This document shows, piece by piece, positions 16,085-23,490 of a stretch of 64,000 bases of DNA (position 1 is its first letter; each line of letters opens with the position of its first letter). The stretch is taken from positions 1 through 64,000 of the forward strand of contig JAUSBK010000010.1 in the NCBI GenBank assembly GCA_030652115.1, in the 5' to 3' direction. The DNA comes from Coriobacteriia bacterium. GTDB lineage: Bacteria > Actinomycetota > Coriobacteriia > Anaerosomatales > Anaerosomataceae. The notes beneath the pieces were generated by a model that saw nothing but the letters and a program-made list of their open reading frames with translations, searched no databases and was not told the DNA's origin. A program made the translations under genes and the position numbers.

Positions 16085-16450
16085 ATGGCTGAGGAGGCAC
16101 GCGGTACCGTCACCATCGCCAATGACGTGTTGGCGGACATCGCCGGCTTCGTGGCGCTCGAGGGCTACGGCGTGGTTGGCATGGCGAGCCCTTCGCTGCG
16201 CGACGGCGTCGCGCAGCTGCTCTCGCGGGACAAGCTTCGCAAGGGCGTGGTCATCACCAATACCGACGAGCGAAGCGTGGCCGTCGATCTGTACGTGGTT
16301 GTGGAGTATGGGACGAATCTGACCCAGGTCTCGCACAACCTGTCCTCGGCGGTTCGTCACGCGCTTACCCACAACGCCGTGGTGCAGGTATCCGATGTCC
16401 GTGTGCACGTCCAAGGGATCAAGCTGAGGAAGAAATCGGAGCACGCATGA
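16085..16450 (+). CDS. Asp23/Gls24 family envelope stress-response protein
   Basis: A 121-residue protein with the Asp23 (DUF322) pattern: G-x-V-TIANDVLADIAG at the start, then GVVGM, a KGVVITN strand, VDLYVVVEYGTNL and VSDVRVHVQGIKL. Family members form abundant membrane-associated or cytosolic assemblies in Gram-positive bacteria; the molecular role is not settled. ATG at 16085 follows GAGGAGGG. It overlaps fakA by ATGA, an arrangement conserved in Firmicutes and Actinobacteria. Confidence 0.93.
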   Translation: MAEEARGTVTIANDVLADIAGFVALEGYGVVGMASPSLRDGVAQLLSRDKLRKGVVITNTDERSVAVDLYVVVEYGTNLTQVSHNLSSAVRHALTHNAVVQVSDVRVHVQGIKLRKKSEHA

Positions 16451-18054
16451 CACAGGTCTCCTCGCCGCCCGGCGTCGTAGTGTTCGCGGCATCTGCCGCC
16501 GCGCTCAAGCAGCGCATGGAAGAAGTCAATCGGCTGAACGTGTTCCCCGTTCCCGATGGCGACACGGGCACCAACATGACCCTCACGCTCGACGCGGTCA
16601 TGACCGACCTCGGCAGACTCGGGTCGGACGCCTCGATCGCTGACGTGTGCCACGCGATCACGCACGGCTCTCTCATGGGCGCCCGTGGCAACTCCGGAGT
16701 CATCTTGAGCCAGATGCTGCGGGGACTGTGTGAGGTCGGCGCGTCGTCCTCGGAATTCACGACTTCGGTGGTAGCCTCCGCGCTCGAGCGGAGCGTGCAG
16801 GTCGCTTTCCAGGCCGTTCGAAAGCCGGTCGAGGGAACGATGCTGACCGTTCTGAAGGACGCCTCGATCGCAGCGCGCGCTGGTGTAGCCGCGGGACTGC
16901 CACTGGACGAGTTCCTTGATGCGGTTGTTCAGGCTGCGTTCGAGTCAGTGCGACGCGGCCCCGACCTGTTGCCGGTCTTGAAGGAGAACGGGGTCGTGGA
17001 CGCAGGAGGCTTCGGGCTGGCGATCATGGCCGAAGGGTTCGTGGCAGGGTACAAGGGCCGCGAGTACCGCGAGCACGCGATCGAGACGGCTGCGGAGCCT
17101 ATGCAGGTCGTACCGGTCGATGACTGGAACGACGATGAGTATCTCTACTGCACCGAGTTCCTCCTGCACGGCGCCGAAGTGGATCGCTCGGTTATCGAGG
17201 ATTACGTCTCCGAGCGCGGCGGTTCGGAACTCGTGGTGGGGGATCGAGAGACCTACAAGGTCCACGTCCACACCGATGAGCCCGGAGGCGTCCTCTCCTG
17301 GGCCACCGGGCTGGGCGAGGTATCGGAAGTCCATGTCAACAACATGCGGCGTCAGACTGCCGATCGCACGCAGGGCATCCGGCAGTCCATCGCCCCCTCC
17401 AAGCCCGTCGGGTTCGTCGCGGTCGCAGCGGGCTCCGGGATGGCAGCGATCCTGTCGAGTCTCGGCGCCGATGTGGTGGTGAGCGGCGGCCAGACGATGA
17501 ACCCGTCCACGGCAGAACTGCTGGACGCCGTGGGCAAGGTGGAAGCGCATGCGGTCGTGATCCTTCCGAACAACAGGAACATCATCATGGCAGCGCAGCA
17601 GGTCATCGCCGTCGCCGACCGGCCAGTATCAGTCGTCCCCACAACCGCAATTCCTCAGGCCTTCGCGGCCCTTCTCGCCTACGACGGTTCCGAGGATCTC
17701 GCCGCCGTGACCGAGGAGATGACCGAGGCGGCTCTGGCTGTACGCTGTGCCGAGGTGACCACTGCGGTCAAGGACGCGAAGGGCAAGGCCGGCGCCATCA
17801 AGGCAGGTCAAGTTATCGGGATCGTCGATCACGAGATCGAGGTCATCGGCACCAACATAGCCGATGTAGCCGTCGAGGCGGCCGGGCTGATCGCGGAGGG
17901 CGGGGATACCGCTACCGTGCTGGCCGGCGAGGACTTCGATGATGCTGCGCTGGACGAGCTGGTAGAGCGTCTGTCCACCGCGTACCCGTCGCTCGAGGTC
18001 GAGGGGCACCGGGGAGAGCAGCCGGTGTATCCGGTGATCGTGGCAGTAGAGTAG
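16447..18054 (+). CDS. fakA: DAK2/DhaL-domain fatty acid kinase catalytic subunit FakA
   Basis: A 535-residue protein. The N-terminal DhaL-type kinase domain contains the nucleotide-binding motif NVFPVPDGDTGTNM near residue 33, with HGSLMGARGNSG further on. A middle region and a C-terminal EDD-like domain follow, as in FakA. By family knowledge FakA phosphorylates fatty acids held by a FakB (DegV) protein, giving acyl-phosphate for PlsX/PlsY. A degV gene follows at 21 bp and plsX is about 9 kb downstream, which supports this role. The start overlaps the asp23 stop. Confidence 0.92.
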   Translation: MTQVSSPPGVVVFAASAAALKQRMEEVNRLNVFPVPDGDTGTNMTLTLDAVMTDLGRLGSDASIADVCHAITHGSLMGARGNSGVILSQMLRGLCEVGASSSEFTTSVVASALERSVQVAFQAVRKPVEGTMLTVLKDASIAARAGVAAGLPLDEFLDAVVQAAFESVRRGPDLLPVLKENGVVDAGGFGLAIMAEGFVAGYKGREYREHAIETAAEPMQVVPVDDWNDDEYLYCTEFLLHGAEVDRSVIEDYVSERGGSELVVGDRETYKVHVHTDEPGGVLSWATGLGEVSEVHVNNMRRQTADRTQGIRQSIAPSKPVGFVAVAAGSGMAAILSSLGADVVVSGGQTMNPSTAELLDAVGKVEAHAVVILPNNRNIIMAAQQVIAVADRPVSVVPTTAIPQAFAALLAYDGSEDLAAVTEEMTEAALAVRCAEVTTAVKDAKGKAGAIKAGQVIGIVDHEIEVIGTNIADVAVEAAGLIAEGGDTATVLAGEDFDDAALDELVERLSTAYPSLEVEGHRGEQPVYPVIVAVE

Positions 18055-18075
18055 TCCCACACAAGGAGGAAACGC

Positions 18076-18921
18076 ATGCCACGGATCGGTATCGTCTGCG
18101 ACAGCACCTGTGACCTCGGCCCCGCCTGGCTGAAGGAACACGACGTGGTCATGGTCCCGCTGAAGGTGCACTTCGGCGAGACGACCTACCTCGACTGGCT
18201 CGATCTCACGCCCGATACCTTCTACCAGAAGCTGACGTCCTCTGACGTGCTGCCGAAGACATCCCAGCCTTCACCCGCCGACTTTGGGACGGTCTATCGC
18301 CGGCTAGCGGATGACGGGTGCACAGATATCGTATCGATCCACCTCACCTCGGCACTGTCAGGGACGATGGAGTCCGCGCTCATGGCGGCCAAGATGGCAC
18401 CCGTCCCCGTGGTGGCCATCGATACCCACACCGTCTCGATGGGCCTGGGCCTCGCGGTGATAGCCGCTGTGGAGGCGAGGGACGCAGGCGGCGACGCCGC
18501 TGCGATCGAAGCTGCCGTACGCCACGTGGTGGATACCGGGCGCATCTTCTTCGCCCTGGATACGCTGGACTACCTCGTGAAGGGTGGTCGCGCCGGCAAG
18601 GCGCAGGGGCTGGCTGCGTCGGTGTTGAACATCAAGCCCGTTCTCACCTTCAATCATGAGGGCATCATCGAGCCCTACAAGAAGGTGAAAGGCACCAAGA
18701 AGGCGCTTGCCGAGATAGCTGCCGGTGCCACGGATCTCGGTCCCGGTCGTATTCGGGTCGGCGTCTTGCACGCACAGGCGCCCGACCTCGCGAAGGACCT
18801 GGTGGCGGCGATCGAGGCCGTCGGGATCGACTTCGAGCTCGTCCACACCGTCGAAGTCGGGGCCGTTATCGGCACATATGCCGGGCCGGGCGCGGTCGGG
18901 GCGGTCTTCTACCCGCTGTGA
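18076..18921 (+). CDS. DegV family fatty-acid-binding protein (FakB)
   Basis: A 281-residue DegV protein, recognisable from IGIVCDSTCDLGP at the start, HLTSALSGTMESALMAAKM near residue 90 and LVKGGRAGKAQGL near residue 170. It should bind a fatty acid and present it to FakA for phosphorylation. The gene follows fakA at 21 bp with a strong AAGGAGGAAA ribosome-binding site. Which fatty acids it prefers cannot be read from the sequence. Confidence 0.92.
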   Translation: MPRIGIVCDSTCDLGPAWLKEHDVVMVPLKVHFGETTYLDWLDLTPDTFYQKLTSSDVLPKTSQPSPADFGTVYRRLADDGCTDIVSIHLTSALSGTMESALMAAKMAPVPVVAIDTHTVSMGLGLAVIAAVEARDAGGDAAAIEAAVRHVVDTGRIFFALDTLDYLVKGGRAGKAQGLAASVLNIKPVLTFNHEGIIEPYKKVKGTKKALAEIAAGATDLGPGRIRVGVLHAQAPDLAKDLVAAIEAVGIDFELVHTVEVGAVIGTYAGPGAVGAVFYPL

Positions 18922-18925
18922 TGTC

Positions 18926-21040
18926 ATGAGCCGCCCTGCGGATCATGCGTGTGCACGCGCCGTTGCGGCGATCACGGCAGCTGAGCCTGTTTCGTCAGTT
19001 CGGCTGGTGGACTCTCGCCGCGCGGAGGCTCTCGCCAGGCTCGGCGTTCAGACGGTGGGCGATCTCGTCCGCCACTACCCGTTTCGCTACCTGGACCTGA
19101 CTGCAACGGCTGACCTAAGGTCAGTGCCCGTCGGCATCGACGCCACCGTCATCGGCCGTGTCCACGAGATCAAGGTGAAGCGCCCACGCCCGCGTCTCAC
19201 GATCACCGAGGTCGCGATCGTCGATGGAACGGGAGCGCTCATCGGGGTGTGGTTCAACCAGCCCTACATGGAGCAGCGATTCCGGGTCGGCGATCGCGTA
19301 GCATTTGCTGGAACGGTGACATTCGATTTCGGACTGAAGCAGATGCGGAGTCCGTTCGTTGAGAAGCTGCCTGACGAGGAACGTGGCCCGGACATAGCGC
19401 GCATTTTGCCGGTGCACCGTGCTACTGAAGGGCTCTCCACGAACTGGATCCGCCGTCTCGTGGCCGAGGCGATCGACATGGCAGGCGATCAGCCCGACCC
19501 GCTTCCAGCCGCTCTCCGGGCGCAGCGACGGCTGATGCCGCTCGCAGGTGCGCTCTCGGCGATCCACCTTCCCGCGAGCACGGCTGACGCCGATGCCGCA
19601 CGCCGACGGCTGGCTTACGAGGAGCTGCTCTCGATCCAGCTGGCGATGGCACTGCGGCGTCATCGCGCGACCGAGGCGACTCCCGGATTCGAGCACATCG
19701 TGGACGGTCCGCACCTCGCGCTGCTGGCCGCCGCACTGCCGTTTGTGCTCACGGAGGACCAGACGCGCGCGCTTGGCGAGATCCTCACCGACATGTCGTC
19801 CGGGCATCCGATGAACCGGATGCTGCTCGGGGACGTGGGAACCGGCAAGACGGCGGTTGCGGCGCATGCGCTCGCAGCGTGCGCCGACTCGGGTACGCAG
19901 GCGGCGATGATGGCGCCGACCGAGGTCCTCGCGCAGCAGTACGCGGGAGCGGTTGGCCCGCTTCTGGACTCGGCGGGCATCTCTTGGCGGCTACTCACCG
20001 GTTCCACGAGGGCCGCCGAGCGTTCGGAGATCGCTGCGGGCCTCGCCGACGGGAGCATCAGCGTTGCCTTCGGCACGCACGCGCTCATCCAGGAATCGGT
20101 CGGGTTCAAGAGGCTGACGCTCGCCATCGTGGACGAGCAGCACCGGTTCGGGGTCGCCCAACGCCTGGCGCTCCGCGGCAAGGGGGAGGGCATCGATCTG
20201 CTGGTGATGACCGCGACACCGATTCCCCGGAGCCTCGCACTCACGCTCTACGGTGATCTCGAGACCTCGTACGTGCGCCAGCGCCCCGGCGGCAGGGGCC
20301 CCGGCCACGTCCGAACACGGGTCGTGCCCATGAACGGCCGGGCAGACGCGTACGCGGCTGTGCGCGCGGCGGTCGCCGAAGGCTACCAGGCATACGTCGT
20401 GTGCGCCCTGGTCGACGAGAGCGACGCCACGCAGGCGAAGGCGGCGACAGCCGAGGCGCGTCGACTCCAGCGTCAGGTGTTCTCGGAGCTCAAGGTAGGT
20501 CTGCTGACAGGGCAGATGCCGGCTTCCGAGAAGACCGCGGCAATGGCCCGCTTCCGGGCGGGTGAGACCGATGTCCTCGTTGCCACGACCGTGATCGAGG
20601 TCGGCGTGGACGTGCCGCGGGCCACCGTCATGATCATCGAAGACGCCGAGCGCTTCGGCCTGGCCCAGTTGCATCAACTCCGTGGACGCGTGGGACGAGG
20701 GGAAGCTCCCGGCGAGGTGCTCCTGTTCGCCGACCCCAAGACGGTCGACGGCAGGGCCAGGATGGAGGCTATCGTGGCCACCGATGACGGGTTTGAGCTC
20801 GCCGAGTACGACCTGCGTCTGCGCGGGGAGGGTGAGGTGCTCGGAGACCGTCAGAGCGGTCTGCCGGGCCTGCGCCTGGCTTCTCTCGCGACCGATCAGG
20901 AGCTGATAGAGATCGCACGGGAGGACGCGAGGGCGATCGTCGCAGAGGACCCCGAACTCAGGCGGCCCGTCAATCTGCCACTTGCCGAAGACGTGCGGCG
21001 GCGTATCGGCGCCGTGTGGGAGTGGGTGAGCGCCGGGTGA
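18926..21040 (+). CDS. recG: ATP-dependent DNA helicase RecG
   Basis: Remodels stalled replication forks and Holliday junctions. The 704-residue protein has an N-terminal wedge (OB-fold) domain and the helicase motifs GDVGTGKT near residue 300, DEQHRFGVAQR (motif II), TATPIPRSLALT (motif III), and a C-terminal GRVGRGEAPG. ATG at 18926, 4 bases after the degV stop, has no obvious ribosome-binding site, so translation may depend on coupling to degV. The gene overlaps rsmD by GTGA. Confidence 0.96.
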   Translation: MSRPADHACARAVAAITAAEPVSSVRLVDSRRAEALARLGVQTVGDLVRHYPFRYLDLTATADLRSVPVGIDATVIGRVHEIKVKRPRPRLTITEVAIVDGTGALIGVWFNQPYMEQRFRVGDRVAFAGTVTFDFGLKQMRSPFVEKLPDEERGPDIARILPVHRATEGLSTNWIRRLVAEAIDMAGDQPDPLPAALRAQRRLMPLAGALSAIHLPASTADADAARRRLAYEELLSIQLAMALRRHRATEATPGFEHIVDGPHLALLAAALPFVLTEDQTRALGEILTDMSSGHPMNRMLLGDVGTGKTAVAAHALAACADSGTQAAMMAPTEVLAQQYAGAVGPLLDSAGISWRLLTGSTRAAERSEIAAGLADGSISVAFGTHALIQESVGFKRLTLAIVDEQHRFGVAQRLALRGKGEGIDLLVMTATPIPRSLALTLYGDLETSYVRQRPGGRGPGHVRTRVVPMNGRADAYAAVRAAVAEGYQAYVVCALVDESDATQAKAATAEARRLQRQVFSELKVGLLTGQMPASEKTAAMARFRAGETDVLVATTVIEVGVDVPRATVMIIEDAERFGLAQLHQLRGRVGRGEAPGEVLLFADPKTVDGRARMEAIVATDDGFELAEYDLRLRGEGEVLGDRQSGLPGLRLASLATDQELIEIAREDARAIVAEDPELRRPVNLPLAEDVRRRIGAVWEWVSAG

Positions 21041-21603
21041 GGATCATTGCCGGCCGATGGAAAGGCCACCGCCTCGCCGCGCCGCGCGGTCGCGACACGC
21101 GCCCCACAGCCGATCGCGTGCGTGAGGCGGTCTACTCTGCAGTCGTCTCGCGCCTCGGAGACCTCGATGGGAGAGCGGTCGCCGATCTGTACGCGGGTAG
21201 CGGGGCGCTGGGGCTCGAAGCCCTATCCCGAGGTGCCACGCACTGCGTGTTCGTCGAGTCTGACAGGAACGCCGCCTCAGTCATCAGGGCGAATGCGGTA
21301 TCACTCGGCGTCGACCCCACAGCGGTGCGGGTGGTTCAGGCAACCGTAGCGGGGTTCGCGGCGCATTTGCCCGAGCAGGCGGGGGTGTCGTTGCTTCTTG
21401 CCGACCCGCCCTATAGGATAGACGCGGCCGAGTTCAGCCAGGTACTGGAAGCGCTGGCAGGTCGCGGATTCCTGGACGTGGGGGCGCTGGTCGTCTACGA
21501 GCATTCGGCCGAGGCCGAACCGGCATGGCCTGCCGGGTTCGTGGGGGAATCTGCGCGGAGGTACGGAAGCACTGCGGTGTCATTTGCCACGTATGAAGGG
21601 TGA
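21037..21603 (+). CDS. rsmD: 16S rRNA (guanine-966-N2)-methyltransferase
   Basis: A 188-residue SAM-dependent methyltransferase acting on G966 of 16S rRNA in the small subunit. Motifs: RIIAGRWKG at the start, TRPTADRVREAVYS, the SAM site DLYAGSGALGLEALSRGA and the catalytic DPPY. GTG at 21037 overlaps the recG stop and gives the conserved start; an ATG-like start 7 codons upstream is possible but adds non-conserved residues. recG-rsmD-coaD is a common order in Gram-positive bacteria. Confidence 0.95.
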   Translation: MRIIAGRWKGHRLAAPRGRDTRPTADRVREAVYSAVVSRLGDLDGRAVADLYAGSGALGLEALSRGATHCVFVESDRNAASVIRANAVSLGVDPTAVRVVQATVAGFAAHLPEQAGVSLLLADPPYRIDAAEFSQVLEALAGRGFLDVGALVVYEHSAEAEPAWPAGFVGESARRYGSTAVSFATYEG

Positions 21604-21612
21604 GGCCCAAGC

Positions 21613-22104
21613 GTGAACCGTGCGATGTGCCCGGGAACGTTCGATCCGGTGACAAACGGGCATCTCGATGTCATCGAGCGGGCGTCTGCGCTGTTCGATG
21701 AGGTGGTCGTGGCGGTCGCGCTCAGCCCGGACAAAGGCGGCGGTCCGCTGTTCGGCCTGGAGGAGCGTGTCGCCTTCATCGAGCAGGCGGTTGCCGCGCT
21801 GCCGAATGTCACGGTACAACCCTTCGACGGACTTCTAGTAGAATGCGCACAGGAGATAGATGCGAAGGTCATCATCAAGGGCCTTCGTGCGGTGACGGAC
21901 TTTGAACGTGAGTTCCAGATGGCACAGCTGAACTACCGTCTCGACAAGTCGGTCGAAACGATGTTCATTATGTCCATCCCGGAGTATGCGTACCTGAGTT
22001 CGTCGGCGGTGAAGGAGATCGCCCGCCACGGCGGGTCGGTGAGAGGGCTCGTGCCAGACGCAGTATGCGAGGCGCTTGCCTCGCGGTTGCACCAGTCCCA
22101 CTAA
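21613..22104 (+). CDS. coaD: Phosphopantetheine adenylyltransferase
   Basis: Adenylates 4'-phosphopantetheine to dephospho-CoA, the penultimate step of CoA synthesis. The 163-residue protein carries the nucleotidyltransferase motif CPGTFDPVTNGHLDVIERA with the T/HxGH-type NGH, plus KGLRAVTDFEREFQMA and the YLSSSAVKEIA segment near the C-terminus. GTG at 21613 follows the rsmD stop by 9 bases with TGAGG as the ribosome-binding site. Confidence 0.97.
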   Translation: MNRAMCPGTFDPVTNGHLDVIERASALFDEVVVAVALSPDKGGGPLFGLEERVAFIEQAVAALPNVTVQPFDGLLVECAQEIDAKVIIKGLRAVTDFEREFQMAQLNYRLDKSVETMFIMSIPEYAYLSSSAVKEIARHGGSVRGLVPDAVCEALASRLHQSH

Positions 22105-22115
22105 GGGAGGTACGT

Positions 22116-22577
22116 ATGGACATCTTGGCGCTGATCGACCGGATCGAGGAACTCATCGATAGCGGCCGCAACGTGCCGTTCTCGGGCTCGAAGGTCATCG
22201 ATCCGGAGAAGGTCTACGAACTCATCGACGAGATTCGTGCCCAGTTCCCCGACGAACTGAAGCAGGCGCGATGGATCGTCAAGGAGCGCCAGGAGATGCT
22301 CGAAGAAGCCGAGAAGGAAGCGAACCGGGTACTCGAAGAGGCGAAGTCGCGTGCCGAGTCCATCGCGTCCGAGCAGGAGATCGTCAAGCTCGCCGAACAA
22401 CAGCGAGCAGACATCCTCGACGACGCCCGCGCGCGCGAGCGTGAGATCCGGCTTGGCGCCGAGGACTACGCCGATGAGATGCTGGCGAATCTCGAAGTCA
22501 ACCTTGGCAAGCTGCTGACAGCGGTGCAGCGCGGCCGCGATCGGCTGCAGGGCAAGGTCGCCCAGCGCGGTCAGTGA
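22116..22577 (+). CDS. Coiled-coil protein of unknown function
   Basis: A 153-residue, highly charged protein predicted to be almost wholly helical. Residues about 55-125 form a coiled coil rich in Glu, Ala and Arg. It begins MDILALIDRIEELI and has no signal or membrane segment. ATG at 22116 follows AGGGAGG. Proteins like this between coaD and yceD are often labelled ATPase or V-type H+-ATPase subunit H-like because of the coil, but I see no P-loop and no ATP synthase context. Its conserved place between coaD and yceD-rpmF suggests a housekeeping role I cannot name. Confidence 0.85.
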   Translation: MDILALIDRIEELIDSGRNVPFSGSKVIDPEKVYELIDEIRAQFPDELKQARWIVKERQEMLEEAEKEANRVLEEAKSRAESIASEQEIVKLAEQQRADILDDARAREREIRLGAEDYADEMLANLEVNLGKLLTAVQRGRDRLQGKVAQRGQ

Positions 22578-23113
22578 TGGACGACGCGTCCTACTCGATC
22601 GACGTTCGCACGATACTGGAGGACCTCGGAGCGTCGATTGCACTCGATGCCGATGTAGAGATCCCGCAGATCGTCTTGGGGACCGAGAGTTTCATGCCGA
22701 CGAGGCCCATGCGTCTGATCGCCGATATCACCAACACCGGCGCCGGGATCGTGGCATCCGGTACGCTTGATGCGGAGTTCCACGCCACCTGCTCCCGCTG
22801 CCTGAAGGAGTTTCCGCTCCAGGTGAACGCCCCGCTGGAGGCGTTCTATGTCGCTCACGGCCAGGAGCATGAGCTGCCTGAGGAGCAAGAGTTCGGGTAC
22901 ATCAACGAGGGCGCAGTCGACCTCATGGAGCAGATGCTCGCGTCGCTCGTTCTCGAGCTTCCCTATGCACCACTGCACGCGGAAGACTGTCCCGGAATCT
23001 GCCCGCAGTGCGGTGCGGATCTGGCCGAAGGCCCGTGCGACTGCCAGCCCGGCGGCTCGGACTCGCCGTTCGCTGTTCTCAAAGACCTGCTGCCTCCCGA
23101 TCCCGAGGCATAG
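22577..23113 (+). CDS. yceD: YceD/DUF177 family protein
   Basis: A 178-residue protein of the DUF177 family, usually found next to rpmF and thought to be linked to 23S rRNA accumulation or ribosome assembly. The family core is visible: FHATCSRCLKEFPLQV in the middle and a C-terminal cysteine cluster (CPGICPQCGADL, CDC) that probably binds zinc. ATG at 22577 overlaps the upstream stop; an in-frame GTG one codon earlier is equally possible. rpmF begins 138 bp downstream behind its own promoter. Confidence 0.9.
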   Translation: MDDASYSIDVRTILEDLGASIALDADVEIPQIVLGTESFMPTRPMRLIADITNTGAGIVASGTLDAEFHATCSRCLKEFPLQVNAPLEAFYVAHGQEHELPEEQEFGYINEGAVDLMEQMLASLVLELPYAPLHAEDCPGICPQCGADLAEGPCDCQPGGSDSPFAVLKDLLPPDPEA

Positions 23114-23131
23114 CCCGTCGGTGACGACCGG

Positions 23132-23162
23132 TTGCGCCACTGAGGCGACCGTGTGCTATCAT
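23132..23162 (+). promoter_or_regulatory. Possible promoter for rpmF
   Basis: TTGCGC (23132-23137), a long 19-bp spacer and TATCAT (23157-23162) preceded by TGC (extended -10). The leader of about 85 bases holds a 7-bp hairpin, GCACCGG (23208-23214) with CCGGTGC (23223-23229), just before the ribosome-binding site. Confidence 0.5.
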
Positions 23163-23251
23163 GTCGCCTTGCGCCGGGGCAGGTCCGGCGTCTATTCATG
23201 ATGTATGGCACCGGTCGAAGAGCCGGTGCTCGCGAAGGGAGATCGGAAGCC

Positions 23252-23428
23252 ATGGCGGTACCCAAGAGGAAGACGACCCGCGCCGTTCGGGACGCGCGTC
23301 GCTCGACCCACCACGTCGAGGCGCCGTCGCGCTCGCTGTGCCCGCAGTGTCACCAGCCGAAGCTCCCGCATCGGGTGTGCCCCGACTGTGGGTACTATGA
23401 CGGCAGGGAGATCATCGACACCGAGTAG
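23252..23428 (+). CDS. rpmF: 50S ribosomal protein L32
   Basis: A 58-residue L32. The N-terminus MAVPKRKTTRAVRDARR is diagnostic, and two CxxC pairs (CPQC and CPDC) show the zinc-binding form. ATG at 23252 follows AAGGGAGA. The frame is open further upstream, but that part is leader. A strong terminator follows 6 bp after the stop. Confidence 0.97.
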   Translation: MAVPKRKTTRAVRDARRSTHHVEAPSRSLCPQCHQPKLPHRVCPDCGYYDGREIIDTE

Positions 23429-23434
23429 TGTCAG

Positions 23435-23463
23435 CGGCGCCGGACTCCCGGCGCCGTTTTCGT
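23435..23463 (+). terminator. Intrinsic terminator after rpmF
   Basis: A perfect 9-bp GC stem, CGGCGCCGG (23435-23443) with CCGGCGCCG (23448-23456), and a 4-base loop, followed by TTTTCGTTT. Textbook form. The next gene starts only about 28 bp further on, so it depends on read-through or on a promoter inside this short gap that I cannot see. Confidence 0.9.
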
Positions 23464-23490
23464 TTCACGCACGTCACAAGGAGGAGGCCG

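Noticed and set aside
22116-22577. ATP synthase subunit b or V-ATPase subunit H
   Set aside because: Only the coiled-coil composition is shared; no membrane anchor and no ATP synthase genes nearby.
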